Below are positions 1 to 28,532 of a stretch of 64,000 nt of DNA, piece by piece (the stretch's first letter is position 1; every line of letters begins with the position of its first letter). Source of the DNA: Amorphochlora amoebiformis (Eukaryota; Cercozoa; Chlorarachniophyceae); the NCBI GenBank assembly GCA_054601695.1, contig BAAHQB010000065.1, positions 62,001-126,000 on the forward strand. The letters are read 5' to 3'. A model generated the notes under the pieces. The model was not told the DNA's origin and searched no databases. It saw only the letters and a list, made by a program, of their open reading frames with translations. A program made the translations under genes and the position numbers.

Positions 1-13316
<13,316 letters not shown>

Positions 13317-13337
13317 CCTTGTTTGGCACGCTCCAAA
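13317..13337. promoter_or_regulatory. 21-bp head-to-head gap between genes 1 and 2
   Basis: Only 21 bp separate the chosen ATG of gene 1 (13316, minus) from the upstream ATG of gene 2 (13338, plus). No TATA-like box is seen in it. If both starts are used, each 5' leader must lie inside the other gene's first exon. A second in-frame ATG of gene 2 at 13458 would widen the gap to 141 bp. The region is a shared promoter by inference from layout. Confidence 0.45.
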
Positions 13338-14460
13338 ATGTTAGTGCCCGGGGATACCCAGGGATTCCCCCGAAATCTATTAATTGGAGATTATCATGAG
13401 ACTCACGGAGTTCCTCAGAGATTGATTCCGCGCGAAGCCGGGCAGAAGATCCGCTGGATGAGCTCCGACGTCTTTCGCCGCATCAAAGAGCTTGTGAACG
13501 ACAGGGGGGGTCTACGAAACCTAGAAGCGGCTAAAAAACTGAAAAATATCGTCAGACATGACGATCCCATCGAAACGCGGATTATGGTCTTGCGCATCGT
13601 CCTGAATTCGGACGTCATGGAGTTGGGAAAAATCGTGGTGTCCCAAGTTGCCGACATATTTCTCCATTGGCTGAAGGAGGCGGAGGCAAGAAGAGATCCG
13701 GAGAGTGTATTGATCATCAACATGATATTAAGTAATTGGTGATTCGACATTCACGCCCCCATCAACTTACTACGATTCGAAATATGTCAGAAATGTGGAC
13801 GGTCGCGGAGCGCAAATCCACTGAGTTCAAGGCCTGTCGGATGGTAATGAGAAAGATATTCAGGGGAGTAAGCAAACTCTGCCATGACAGCAACGAGGAA
13901 ATACGAAGGAAAGCCAGAACGGTGTTCATGTCTCTCAAGACAAGGATTAATAAGCAGGTCTCATTCCTGACATCTTCCTCCACACCATTTTTTTAAGATA
14001 AACAACACCCCTGCTACGCTTGATACACATGTCGCACACCGACGCGATATATAGGATGACCATTTCCACTATGTCATTGGGCAGGTGCAGTCGCTAAATG
14101 ATGGATTCGGCGAGGCATCTTCTTCACGTTCTCCCAGAGATAAGAAGCCATTCGATAGCCAAATCGCATTTCTCTGCGATCATCGTGCCGACAAAAAGAT
14201 TCGGAATATATACAAGGTGTGACTTACCCTATCGGCAGTAAAATGTATATTATCACGAACCCCATGCACATAAATAAATAGAAAACTCTCATCAGAGGAT
14301 CGTAGTAACTTTTCCTAACCTAATCAAACCCTAATCTCAACCCTGAATCTCTCCAGACCCTACAACATGCAATCGGCTTTTACAAAAATATAAATATAAA
14401 TAATATATATATGTGTATATTATATGTATATATGTATATATATATATATATATATAAAAC

Positions 14461-14491
<31 letters not shown>

Positions 14492-14863
14492 CATATACAC
14501 ATATATATAAATGTATGTGTGTGTACATATTTAGTTTATGTATACGTATATGTATAATCATGCCCATGTTTTTTTTACACATATTATATATTACATATAT
14601 ATATATATATATATATGTAAAAATGTATACATACTTGAGTTACATACATTATATATATAATACATATATATATATATATGTATATATATGGTATTCATGG
14701 ATACACACTTAGAAATATAATACGTTTACATGGATGTGTATTAAATGTTAATAGCATCATAATTATTATCATTATTATTGGTATATATTTATATGTTTCT
14801 GTCTCTCTCTCTCTCTCTCTCTTTATATATATTATATAGATATACATCATATGTTATCTACAT

Positions 14864-14906
<43 letters not shown>

Positions 14907-17153
14907 GTATATATTGTGCGTGTGTGTGCGACGTATGAAAATTGTATGGCCTAAAATATCAATATATTTATAGATATACACATATTATACAAATATATGT
15001 ATATATATTATATTTTCACATCAAAACATTAATTACATATATATACAGATATAAGATACATATTTATGTATAGCTATATATATATATATATTTATATATA
15101 TTATGCAGATATATAATACATTGTATTTTCTTCATGTTGATGTACCCTGCTCTAACCCTGACTATCATTACCCCAAAGCTACCAATGGACCTAATCCAAC
15201 TTCGAGACTGTTCTAGCTAAGCATGAGACCCTACTCGTTTTTTTTTCTAGGTTCAAACAATGATATACACCATGAAAACCGAGTGTGACAACGATCAGCC
15301 GGGACACCGTATTAAAATTCTCGAGGTTAAGATGGACACATACGTATTTAATACTCTCCGCTCAAAAGTCTCCGAATCCTCGATGCCAATCTCACCTCTT
15401 AACTGTACATACAGCTGGCTTCCCGACTGGAGGGAGAGTATCTGGCGCGCTTTGTTCTGCTGAACGGATTAAAGATACTTCAAGACTGGACGAAAGAGGC
15501 GATCGTACGTAAGCAAGCTGGCTTTAGGTTCAAGCCCCCACCCGATATCATGACCATAACGAAAGAATCTCCCTAACCCTCCCTATTAACCCTAACTGGA
15601 ATCCGAAGAAATAAGAGAAACACTTCCCTTAGCTCGAATGAAGATAAAAAGATTATATCGCTCGTGATGAAGGTGGTTTGTGAGGTTAAGCGGGTCAAAT
15701 CCCTTAGCCAGGAGAAAAGAAATACCTTGTTGCGCCTTGAGGAGTTCTGCACAGACAAGAAGATGCCTGGTATCTAACCCTGTCGAAATCCCGTTCCCCT
15801 CAGCGTAGAAACTGAACGTAACACAAAACAGATACAGCTACATTTTCCAGGTTGATAACAATGTGAATCATCTTGTTTTCAGTTTCTTCGTCAACGGACT
15901 ACGCTCGAGAACAATCCAAAAAGAAAGATGCATTGGGCAAGGATGTCCTCTGTCTTGGCTCCAAGACGGACGTTGAGCAATCGCACGAGCGACTTCTGCG
16001 AGCCATCGCTCTCAAGGACATTGTCGACCTAACGACTGATGAAACAGTCCCCTCTACTTTTGCGCGCCCGCAAAACCGAAACTCGGCAGAAAGCACAGTA
16101 CAGCCGACTCAGTCATCATCGTCACAAGGGGCGACGGACAGAGATGCTCAACTGCTTGATCTCAATCGGGAGGAAAAGAAGCGAAGTGAAGTAGACAGCA
16201 ACAATGATGTTCTCGATATGGCGGATCCGGGAGGGGATTCGTCCAGCAACGTGGATTTGGGACCCAAAGCGACCGAGGTGAAGAATGCAGATGCAGAGGC
16301 TCACCCAACTGAGGATGTCAAGAAGGTGGAAGCCAAGACGAAGACCAAGAGAGTGGCGCTACAATCAGACACCCCCATCGAGCTAAAGACGTCCAAAAAG
16401 CGGCCTTTAACGTCAACAATAGAGACGTACGTGGACCTGGACTGGCTCGAGCCTTCTGTCAAAAAGAAGCCTAGAAGGCAGTTGTCTAGAGCAGGTGGAA
16501 TCGCGGGGCGCAACTCCATGGATACCAAGAATCAGAACAAGACAGAGAACAAATATGTGTTTGTGAAGCCAACGATCCTGCCTGCCACTAAGAATTCCTT
16601 GCAAAAAACTTTACCTTTGCACCCAAAGGGGGTTGTGAAAGATTTAACGCAAGCGGACCAGAGCAGGAACGCTAAGGAGACAACACAAGACGACGCAAAC
16701 AGCAAAAAGAGAAAATCTCAAGCCCTGTCCACCATTTCATCTGAACAAGGAAAACATGAGCTTGGTAAAATTATGCAACAAGAGGGAAAGAGCCAGGGAA
16801 TAGCGGTGGGAGGGATAAACCAGCAAATATGCAAGACACGTAATCACGAGGATCGAAAAAACGACTCGACTGGGAAAAACCAAGAGGAGAAAGAAATGAA
16901 TGCTGAAGAATCTCAGGGAGCCGGGAAGAACAAGCTAAACTTTCGATCATCTTTGAAATTAAGGGCTCGTATTCCTGGGGTAATCACGCCTTCGGACGAC
17001 GATTGGGATGAGGAGTCTCACCAGTATGAACTGCTGACGGAGAAGGTGAAAGCTTGCGCATTATATCGCTTCATTCTCGTAGATCACATTGTGCTTCAAT
17101 AAGCAGATGTGTACATTTAGATTGTTGTTCACGTACATTAAAATAATATTATA

Positions 17154-17184
<31 letters not shown>

Positions 17185-17317
17185 AGTAAAAATGTACATG
17201 TATGTATATCTTTAAATGTATACATACATATATAATATGCTTATATATAGATATAAATAATATATATATATATAGAATGTACGAAGTATAAATATATATA
17301 TTCATACGAAAATATAT

Positions 17318-17385
<68 letters not shown>

Positions 17386-17441
17386 ATATATTTTTGTATG
17401 AATATATATATTTATACATTCGTACATTCATATTACATATA

Positions 17442-17481
<40 letters not shown>

Positions 17482-18620
17482 ATATGCATATCCATGTATG
17501 TATTCATGTATCTCTGCACGTGTACATGCTATAAAAATATGTGTATACATATATCATGTATTTGTACATCTAAGTTGTACGAGGATAATTTATATATATA
17601 TATATATATATATTACATAACAAGTATTTTCAAACGTAAAATATATGTATTATATTTTAACTTAAATATGTATATATATATATATATGTATGTATATATA
17701 TGTATATGTATATATATGTGCATATATGCATCACTAGGAAGTATTATTATATTTTTTTTGAACTAACACATACATATACACATATATTATATATGCTCAC
17801 CAGGAAGAAGAGAATGATAATATCGAAGGACCCATTGCTATCGAGGTGCGTACTTTTTAATAAAAAAATATAGAAGTACATTTTAGTGCATAAATGCTTT
17901 GATATCATATGTGCAAAAACGGAAATACTAGGAACTTGATTCGGATCCGGAAGTTACAACAGCCAAGCCCAATCCTCCTGTTGGAACAGAAGTATGTACT
18001 AATTGCGCGTATATAGATCTAACATAAAAGAAAAATTACTCATCCCTTCAGGAAACAGAGAAAAAAATCTACCCGCACACAATAAATAGATCTTTCCTAA
18101 TTTGAAACAGATTCCCTACTTGTACATACATTTATATAGACATACTTATACAATATATAAAATGATGTATGCAAACGTATTTACAAGATGTGTAAATGTA
18201 CACACAGCCTGGAAAGCCTACCAGCCCGAAACAACCGAAACCAGTCACCCAACCTTCATCTTCCAAGTAATTAAAGGCTTCCCTGATCAACCCCCACAGA
18301 CTATCAAACCCTTCTAAAAAGGCTCAAAAATCGTCCAATGAGCGGATGATGCCCCATCCCAGTCCCCGTTGCAATCCAAAATGTAGCTGTTTTCTTCCTC
18401 AATAGGTCAAGTGTATTTGAAGGTCGTGGTTCGCAAGACCAATCTATGGAGAAGGAGAAAAAGGAACGGAAAACCGAGATGGTAGTATTTTCGTATAATA
18501 TGCATTTCGTTTATATATATATATTGTTCAGTATGTAGATAAATAAATAGACTTGTGTATATATGTACACATATATTGATATATTTGTGCTTACGTATGA
18601 AAATCTGTACAAATATATGC

Positions 18621-18657
<37 letters not shown>

Positions 18658-18808
18658 AAAAACATATATATATATATATATATTTAAATATATATATATA
18701 TAGATATATATATACATAGTGTCTGTGTGTGTATATATATGTGTATGTAACTATATATTCTATCATTATTGATACAAATTGTATGCATTCATGTACAATT
18801 TTCAAAGA

Positions 18809-18854
<46 letters not shown>

Positions 18855-18967
18855 TTATTATTATTCACAATATAGTTATACATATTTATATTTACATATA
18901 TATACGTATGTATTTGTGTATAATGTATTATGTAGTCGATAACTACATCAACATCCATCTTTATCTC

Positions 18968-19012
<45 letters not shown>

Positions 19013-19691
19013 TGTGTGTGTTATTTATATATAAATGTCACGTATATGTTTAACATTTGTACATTCAATACATATATATATATATATATTTATATATATA
19101 CATATATGTTAATATGAATTTCAGCCCGAGTCATCGGACTACTTGATTGACGTTTTGGGTACTAACTTAATACTCGAACTCTGACGTAACCCTGATGGCC
19201 GTTATGTCCCATTCATAGGAAGAGATGTCTTGGCAGCTACAGCCTACGTAGTTAAGGTAACTGCGTACATAACATGCAATCTATAAATGAATAAATAAGC
19301 ATATACATTACATAAATGTAGTATTACGTCTTCAAAATACAAGTCTATAATGCGGTAGATAAAAGAACACATGTTCATGGTCTATACACACACTTGTATT
19401 ATATCTTTACATGTATAAACATACTATATATATATATTGTAATATGTAAATATATATACATATATATACATATACATATATATATATATATGTATATATA
19501 TATATGCATGTATATCTATATTGTATATAAATATATACAAATATATACATACATAATATCTATATGTACATATATATATATATATATAATATATATATAT
19601 ATATATTATACATATATATATGCTAATATCCGGTTTTGATTGGGAACATAATGCAGTATACATATATATATATCATGTTTCTACATACATG

Positions 19692-19735
<44 letters not shown>

Positions 19736-19940
19736 TATATATACATACATATATATATATATATGTATATATGTGTAGGTATACTCTATGTGAATGTATA
19801 TTACATCTACATATGTATATGTATATAGGTATTTACAAGCACAAACGAATATATATTTATATATACAGATATTTGTGCCACATTAAAACGTGTATATACA
19901 CGGATATAAATCTATCTACAAGCATGTATGCATTTGCAAA

Positions 19941-19973
<33 letters not shown>

Positions 19974-20231
19974 AAATCTAATTCTTTGAAAACAAGCAAA
20001 AATAAATATTTATAAATAAATGGAAAATGTTTTTTTTAGAATTTTCCGTCGGGCAATCCTCAATTGAGGCAGATTCGTTACGCAATCGAAGAAAGGTGGC
20101 ATATTTAATCTGGAAGAATAATATATTGATTTGATACATATACATACATATATGTATGTATGTGTATGCACAATTTATGTATATATATATATATATATAT
20201 ATATTTAGATATTTGTATATATATATATAGA

Positions 20232-20287
<56 letters not shown>

Positions 20288-20469
20288 AATATACATATAT
20301 ATATATATATGAATATATATTTATAACTTCATACATTTAGGTATATATATAAAGTCTATCTTTACATATGTATACACATCCTACAGATACTCAACTATGT
20401 ATACAAAATATATGACATACATATGTGTAAATTTAAAACCCCTCATGCAAACATATTTTCTTTATTTAA

Positions 20470-20507
<38 letters not shown>

Positions 20508-21271
20508 ATTGTAAATATATATTTATTTATGTATGATGTATATATATATATATATAATCATATATATATATATATATAATCATATATATATATAATCATA
20601 TATATATATATAATGAATGGATCTATCTATTATACACATAAAAACACACATCCAAAAAAAGGCTCTCAGTCACACGCAACACTCTCAAGCCCTCAAGAAA
20701 ATACCTTAAACGTGCCATCGTCCTATTTGTCAACCGCCTGCAGGAAAACCACGATTCTGACTTAATGGCCCACTTCTTTCCAGAAGTAAAGAATTAAACC
20801 TTTCTCCCACCCTTCCCACCTCAAGTCCCATATCCTTATGTGAGCTCTCGCTGATACTACCTTGAATGCCAGCATGCGGCAGGCAAAAGCAACAAGCACA
20901 CCAAATCGTCCAGTGGCGAGGCCACGCCAAAGAACGCGGGAGGCGAACGCGACAAGCGCGCCAAATCGTCCAGGGGCAAGGCAGAGCCAAGGAATGCGCG
21001 AGAGATAAAGCAGATTGGAGTGAAGAAAAAGATTGCTCCGAAGAAGATACAGAATCAACTTGCAAGGAAGGAGAAGCAGGCGGCGGTGAAAAGGAAGAGG
21101 GGGGCATTGAAGACGAATATACCAAGAAAGGTGGGTTTATGTGCTCCAGTTTTTTGTTTTAAAGGGGGTCTGTAGTAGGGTGATATTTGCGTTATATGTG
21201 TGTGTAACATACGTGCAAATCAATCTGTATTTATGTTGTATGTGTGTGTAATCATATACGCGTTAAAAGCA

Positions 21272-21302
<31 letters not shown>

Positions 21303-22176
21303 TATATATATGTATATCTGTACATAATGCATATATTTAGTTACGAAATATATAGATTCAAATGCATATGCACAATATATTATATATATATATATATAGA
21401 AATATATATGTATATATACATGAATATATTATAAATAAACAAATAGATAGATATATACGTAAATACATATACATGTATATGCAAGATCCATATACACATG
21501 TACATACATACAGCGGTTGGATAGCAGCTCATCCAGCGGGCCGAATGCGCAGACTTCATCCACGGGTACTAAAATATAAAAAAAACATATGTATATATAT
21601 ATACTATATACATATATATGTATGCATAAAAATATATATATATGTATTATGTATGTATTTCCATGTACGTACATCTAAAACACTTGTGTTAAGTGTATAC
21701 CTTAAACTCTATTACATACGTATCTATTACATCAATTTTATCGCTGCTCCCTCTCATTCCTCCGTGTTCTGCCCCTTCTGTTTCTTCTACATCCTCTTCT
21801 TTCATCTTCTTTGTTCTTCTAGATCCTCTAATTCTCTTTGGGAAAGGGAGGGGAAAGGTAGCGAGGAGAATGTATGTAAATACAGTATACATATACACAT
21901 ATGTATTGGTGTACATTCACATGTTAAGTATGTCATGTAACGTATGTATGTGTGTGTATACGTACGGCATACAAGTAGTATTATATATAGCATGTATAGA
22001 ATATCAATGTATGTATTATGCACATGTATATATATATATATATATATAAGACATATATTATATATGTATATATATATATGTATTATATATGCATATGTAT
22101 GTGTAGTATTTAATATAAATGGAATATATCTGTATGCATATGTAAAATATCTGTATGCATATATAGATGTATGCGC

Positions 22177-22220
<44 letters not shown>

Positions 22221-22283
22221 TATATATATATATATATATATTAATATGTGTGTTTACATATAAACATATATGCACATATATCC

Positions 22284-22315
<32 letters not shown>

Positions 22316-23207
22316 TTGTAAACATATGTATACATATATACATATATCAATTAATGTATCAGTGTTCAAATTCATACTAAAAATGTTACGTTGATTATGT
22401 GTATTTCAAGAAATATCTATGAGACGTCTCATGTAGATATAATTGGATCTTCGATGTGTAAATATACAGATATTAATACGCATATACATGTACATATATA
22501 ATTAGGTAAAATATTGCATATTATATATGTATTGATAACGTGCAGGGAAGGAGAATAGCAAAAGGAAACGAACACGTGTAAGTGGCCTGAAAAAAAAAAA
22601 ACTCGCCGCTTACAAGCCTCCAAATTGGATTGGCGCCATTATTTCTAGAAAATTCGTAACCGGGTAATTTCATAGCCTCTGCATACATTATTATATATAT
22701 ATACACACACACACATATATATATACACACATACATATATATATATATATATACACATAATATCTATACATTTTTGTGTGTGTTTACATGTTATATGTAC
22801 TAGACAGATGTATATATTTTTACATACACGTATATAAAATTTGTCCATAAATATATTCATAAATATGTATATACCAATACACCATATATACATATATATA
22901 TATGTATATATAATACGAAAGGTGTGATGTGCATAATATTACAATGCCTCCCAAGTATGTACCAATCTCCAAGTATTTGCCAATAGATGTAAATTTACAT
23001 GTATAAATGCATACATGCATCAGTACATATAAATATATATAAATATATATATGTACATATATATTTATATATGTTAAATAATACATGTATTATATCTAAT
23101 ATACTTTCTACATGTATAGGCTTGCCGATGGCAGGATTACTGCGATTATGCCTCGAGGGTAAGAATTGTTTTTATGTATGTATATATATATATAAACACA
23201 TATATTC

Positions 23208-23238
<31 letters not shown>

Positions 23239-23489
23239 ATGTGAGTGTAATATATATTTACATATATTTACACATATATACACATTTATATATATATATA
23301 TATATATATAACGTATATCTATGTAATACATATACTATATATGCATATATATTTGTATATTTTAATATGTATATATACGTATGGAGTGAGAGATGCATCT
23401 ATTAATACAAAGAAAATATGAACGTATTACATTTATGCATACATATCTATATAATATACACGTGTATACATACACGTATGTGTATAATA

Positions 23490-23531
<42 letters not shown>

Positions 23532-23533
23532 TG

Positions 23534-23601
<68 letters not shown>

Positions 23602-23785
23602 GCATATGCCAGTATATTATAAAATATATTAATGTAAAAATATGCATTTATCCCTCAGAAAAGTGCGACAAACCTCACGGTGGATGGTCAAGTATGTTCA
23701 AATCAATTTATACGTCACAAAATCTCTGCTGACATGCACTAAAATATATATTCACACATACAAAAATATGTACAAACTTGCAAGA

Positions 23786-23824
<39 letters not shown>

Positions 23825-23956
23825 TATAATATATATGTTCACATATATGCAGATACATCTGTGATATATCAAAAAACATACACATATATAAATATATCTA
23901 CTTTATCTGTATTTGTATGTAATATTACAAAATACATAATATATATACATGTATAC

Positions 23957-23994
<38 letters not shown>

Positions 23995-24565
23995 TATATC
24001 ATATGTAAACATGTATTTGTGTATACGTATATGTACGTATACATAATATTACACATGATTAAACATATATTTATACAAATATATTTTCTTAAATTAATTT
24101 TATGTGACATGATAGACTTACCGAGATAAAACAATATTTTAGGTACTCAGATGGCTATCAGGAGAGTATCAATGATCTTGAGGTCATATCCATAATCATC
24201 AAATACATATTTATATACATGAATTTACAGATCGCACGTATATATTATAGATATAAGTCTATCATTTTTATATCTTGCTGCCATATAGGTATAGATATAT
24301 GTTGGTATACATATGTATAAGTATATGTATGTATATTCATATTATGCATAAGTACGATATATCTATATATGGCTTTTTGGAACTTCATACATTTAATGTA
24401 TTATTTAATTATATCCACAGTATTAGTATATATCATATGTCCCTATGTATATAATATATATATATATATATACATACATACATATATACATACATGTACA
24501 TCCATACCTATAATTATGTAATGTATACATAATTACATATAAATACACATATATATATATTAATA

Positions 24566-24600
<35 letters not shown>

Positions 24601-25022
24601 CAATTTTGTGAACATATATGTATATTGTTATGTATATATATATATATATACATATTATTATATATATGTAATATAATAACGTATATATATATATATTATA
24701 TATATATATATATATATATCATATATATATATATATATGTCTACACATATATTCTCAAACTTAATATTTTAAAACATTGTATATCTCCACAGGTTTTATA
24801 GACCCATATATTCATACAAATATCTGAAGACATAATGTATATAACATGTAACTTCCCCAAAGGTTTTAGAGGCCCTCCACGCACACTATATCCGTTATTC
24901 GAGTACCGGTGTCCACCCATGGATTGGAGAGAAGTTTGCCATCCTGCACGGTGCGCGCACATCAAACACTCTCATACTTGCATGCATATTTATACATATT
25001 AGTTTTCAGATATATATGTTTG

Positions 25023-25062
<40 letters not shown>

Positions 25063-25268
25063 TAATATATTTAAATATGAAGGGAATGATTACGTACGTA
25101 TACATTTAAATAATTTATGAAAACAGTTTTCGTACATATGTGCATGTATAGTATGCATACATAGCAGAAGAGAGTGAGGTCAAAGGCGGGGGGAGAGAAA
25201 TGAAACGAGATAGAAGGGGAAAGAGGAAGGGAGATAGAAGCACCAAGGTTTTTGTGTACTATATACAC

Positions 25269-25309
<41 letters not shown>

Positions 25310-25577
25310 GGGCAGAGGGGGAGAACGGGCGAGTATTGTTGCAGGGCCGTATTGTCAAATGTACAGACACGGGAATACCGTTCAGAAATCTCACCAAGAC
25401 CGTGTGGAAGGGAGATCGGTAATCGTTCAAGCTTATTTTACATCTATATGTACATACAAGTACATATATATATATATATGTGTATGTATATGACTTTAAA
25501 ATATATTTAAATAAATGCAAATGTGTGTTTATATATGCACTTATAAGCGCGTTATAACATATACATACATATTCATT

Positions 25578-25614
<37 letters not shown>

Positions 25615-25741
25615 TTCTCCGTACATGAATATATATATATATATATATGTATATATGTAATATATGTATGTATGTATACATATGTATATGTAATATATGT
25701 ATGTATATATATGTGTATATATATATGTGTGTGTGTGCATG

Positions 25742-25782
<41 letters not shown>

Positions 25783-26343
25783 ATATGTATGCATAATGTA
25801 TGTGAATATGTGCACAGATATGTATATGAATATATATGTGTATATAATATATGTATGTATATATATATATATATATGTATAATGTATGTGAATATGTGCA
25901 CATATATGCATATATTTACAGCATAGACATACAAACACACATATATATATATATATATATATGTTGTATTAACGTACACCAGCTTTCTTTTCAAAATCTT
26001 GCTGGAGACAGGCAAGTATATTCACATGGATGTGCAGGTACTTGTCACCTTTCAGTCTGACTAAAACCACCGCACTAACTCCCGAATTTAATTTAAGTTC
26101 CATCATTTCCTTGCTTCCTATAAGTTCATCTACGCTAATTTGTTTGTTTATGGGGCAGAATGCTTTCTTGGGGCTGGAAGAGGCACGGTTAGTGGTTGGG
26201 AGGCCTGTGTGTGTACGTAAAGGCCGAACCTGGCATCGAGGAGTTCTGAAATCGGTTGGAAATACGTATATCTTCTGCATATAAATAAATATATATTTAT
26301 ATAGTCATATTATATATTATATATATATATATATATATGTGTA

Positions 26344-26378
<35 letters not shown>

Positions 26379-27069
26379 GTGAACGTATTTCAAATACGTG
26401 TACTAAATATGGTATGCTATATGTGTAAGTATATTTTGTATGCATATACATCCACGCTACGTACACGTATGTATATGTGTATAAATTATATATATTTATA
26501 TATAAAATATATATATATATATGTATATATATGTGTACATATGTACACACATGTACATGTATATGAGCATATATTTACCATATCTTTTTATGTATATCGA
26601 CATATTCATACGTAACACACCCTCTCTCTCTCTCTCTTGTTGTCTTCACAACATTAACTCTTGGCAGGGGTTTGTCTCTCTCCTCTTTCTCTCTCTCTCT
26701 CCCTCTTTCTCTCTCCATCTCTCTCTTTCTCTCTCCATCTCTCTCTTTCTCTCTCCCTCTTTCTCTCTTTCCCTCTCCCTCTTTCTCTCTTTCCCTCTCT
26801 CTCTCTCCCCTTCTCTCCCTCTCTCTTTCTTTCTCTCTCTCTCCCTCGTCCTGGCGACCTTACCCTTAATCATTCCCCAGGGGGCAAACCCTGATGCAAC
26901 GCACGTCTTTGCATGAGATTAGTAATTAAGACACTATCACTTTCATATCCAGATTGACTATACATTGAAGAAATGCTACGGCGTGAAGCTGGATCACGAA
27001 TCGAGAAATGAAATCTACGCTGTGACAAGAAATCGGATAGATTTTGTAGGCTCAACGACAGATCCTTAG
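13338..27069 (+). CDS. TFIIS-N-like and Tudor/Agenet-like chromatin-associated protein (gene 2)
   Basis: Likely nuclear protein of roughly 1,130 residues. Exons: 13338-13731, 13791-13957, 14055-14216, 15251-15325, 15415-15527, 15633-15769, 15883-17045, 17804-17845, 17932-17991, 18208-18266, 18406-18481, 19125-19158, 20040-20095, 20873-21130, 21514-21565, 22546-22577, 22617-22663, 23120-23158, 23659-23691, 24143-24182, 24863-24950, 25316-25418, 25983-26037, 26953-27069 (TAG). Reading phase carries through all 23 junctions. The N-terminal third is helical, with [16 protein letters not shown] and [20 protein letters not shown], which resemble TFIIS-N/LW domains (GL.iL..W..). Exon 20873-21130 is open in all three frames; only the lysine-rich frame keeps phase into 21514. 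The C-terminus holds Tudor-like modules. Start could instead be the ATG at 13458. Function in transcription elongation or chromatin binding is inferred. Confidence 0.72.
15883..17045 (+). other. Long charged linker exon of gene 2
   Basis: At 1,163 bp this is by far the longest exon in the window. It encodes about 387 residues of low-complexity, Lys/Glu/Ser/Gln-rich sequence with patches such as [11 protein letters not shown] and SVKKKPRRQ, suggesting nuclear localisation signals and a disordered linker. Base composition is about half GC, unlike the surrounding AT-rich introns. A donor at 17046 (gtgaaa) is preferred to the in-frame TAA at 17100 because later exons continue in phase. Confidence 0.65.
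22617..26037 (+). other. Tudor/Agenet-like module exons of gene 2
   Basis: Exons 22617-22663, 23120-23158, 23659-23691 and 24143-24182 join to [20 protein letters not shown], then [10 protein letters not shown] and [19 protein letters not shown]. This matches the Agenet/Tudor pattern of a G-x-I..R.F..G.. strand, G.I.A, then W.VkY.DG..E.i...E. A second module starts with [13 protein letters not shown] and continues through [12 protein letters not shown]. Such modules usually bind methylated lysine or arginine on histone tails. Assignment rests on pattern recognition only. Confidence 0.6.
26674..26852 (+). repeat. CT-rich tract in last intron of gene 2
   Basis: Degenerate (CT)n with ccatctctctctttctct units, about 100 bp before the last exon. 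Confidence 0.85.
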
Positions 27070-27786
27070 ATTCAACTAGTTCAACTAGTTCAAGGCTAGT
27101 CATCGATATTTAAGTTAGTTAAAATTCAAAGCCAACCTCTCTATCGGTGTCATGACTGACTAGATTGAAATAACTGGTAGAAGTAGCCTGGTCTCACGTT
27201 ACGCACAACTAGTAACTGGACTAAGTATTATCTAGATTATGTACAGAAATAGATTCAGTAGTCCAGGAATGCGTTACATTTAGACATACTATCTCCATTA
27301 TCTCTAGTATCTACTGAGTATCTAGATATAGATGCAGGTACTCTAACAAACTAGACAAAGGTAAATTCGACATGAGCGGTGATCATAATAATTTCAACGA
27401 TCTACTATTTGCAATGGGCGAACTACGGCCGACGTAGTCGGTAGTACTCGTTTAGCATTGACTGTAGTTTGCCAAACTACTATTACCTAAATTACTACTG
27501 CTGTCCTAGTCTAGAAATCTTGACTGAATCTGAAATCACGGGACCGCTTGTGCTTGATACTTCACTGCGGCTGTGAGTATTTAAAAAAAATCGAAGTAAA
27601 TAATTATTAAATATCACTTGTAAATATTGTAAGTAGCATGCAGACATACATACACACTCATATATATATATATATATATATTTATACATAAGATTTTAAT
27701 ATTGAGATTCATATTTTTGCATGTAGTCACATCTTTTAGATATTTATTCAAATGTATATACATCTATATAAGCACATACATTATAC

Positions 27787-27819
<33 letters not shown>

Positions 27820-27981
27820 TATGTATACTCTAGATATATAAATACGTATGATAAAAAATATATATTTGTATATGTGTATGTGTATGTGTATGTTATATCA
27901 TATTTATTGATATGTATATATATATATATACGTAATATATATATATATGTAATATATATATATATATGTAATATATATGTG

Positions 27982-28022
<41 letters not shown>

Positions 28023-28321
28023 GTATATACTGCACAAGTATTTGTGTATCTAAGTTGAGATATGTATATATATATATACACACATATATATATATATATA
28101 TATATAACCCATATACACATATATATATATACATACATACATACACAAATGTAAGTATATAGATCATACACCGCAAAATATATATCTAACATATTCATAC
28201 ATACATATACACACGTCAATACACACATATGTATATCCACACTTCCTAATCAAATGATGTAAAATTGTCAAAAAACACAAATTTATTCAAACACCTCTCT
28301 CCTGTGGCGCTTGCGCTCCCC
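27070..28321. other. Convergent spacer between genes 2 and 3 (CTAG-rich, then TA-rich)
   Basis: From 27070 to about 27560 the sequence is neither coding nor TA-repeat but unusually dense in CTAG tetramers (about 11 in 500 bp, often as ACTAG or TCTAG). The rest, 27650-28250, is TA/GTAT satellite. No ORF with coding character was seen. It probably holds the 3' UTR and transcription end of gene 2 and the downstream flank of gene 3. Confidence 0.5.
28282..28287 (-). promoter_or_regulatory. AATAAA polyadenylation signal of gene 3
   Basis: The minus strand carries AATAAA 35 nt past the TAG stop of gene 3 (28322-28324). Position and match to the eukaryotic consensus support it as the cleavage signal. 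Confidence 0.5.
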
Positions 28322-28499
28322 CTATTCAGGCGCCGTAGCTTTCTTCGACGTCGCCTGCCAAAAGCACGTGATATTGTTATTACGCATTGATCACGGAGGC
28401 TTTTGGGACAGGACTCAACTCAGATTTAGAGTGTCTGTCACCGGTCTTAACACTCACCACCCCAAGTGGGTTCCCACCCCAAGTGGGTTCAAAAATTAT

Positions 28500-28532
<33 letters not shown>

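Noticed and set aside
18300-18382. Possible extra gene 2 exon encoding [17 protein letters not shown]
   Set aside because: Including it breaks phase into 19125 (stop); skipping it keeps phase. It could still be an alternative exon.
19220-19256. Possible gene 2 exon encoding [12 protein letters not shown]
   Set aside because: It fits the exon before but leaves the wrong phase for 20040; direct joining of 19158 to 20040 is in phase.
20866-21162. Cys/Gln-rich plus-strand frame over gene 2 exon 20873-21130
   Set aside because: Open, but it enters a TAG straight after the next acceptor; the Lys-rich frame of the same exon keeps phase on both sides.
26030-26284. 84-codon plus-strand frame with Cys and Leu-rich sequence
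   Set aside because: It lies in the intron after gene 2 exon 25983-26037, has no acceptor/donor support and no coding continuation.
26521-26916. Ser/Leu and Arg/Glu-rich frames
   Set aside because: CT-tract translation within the last intron of gene 2.
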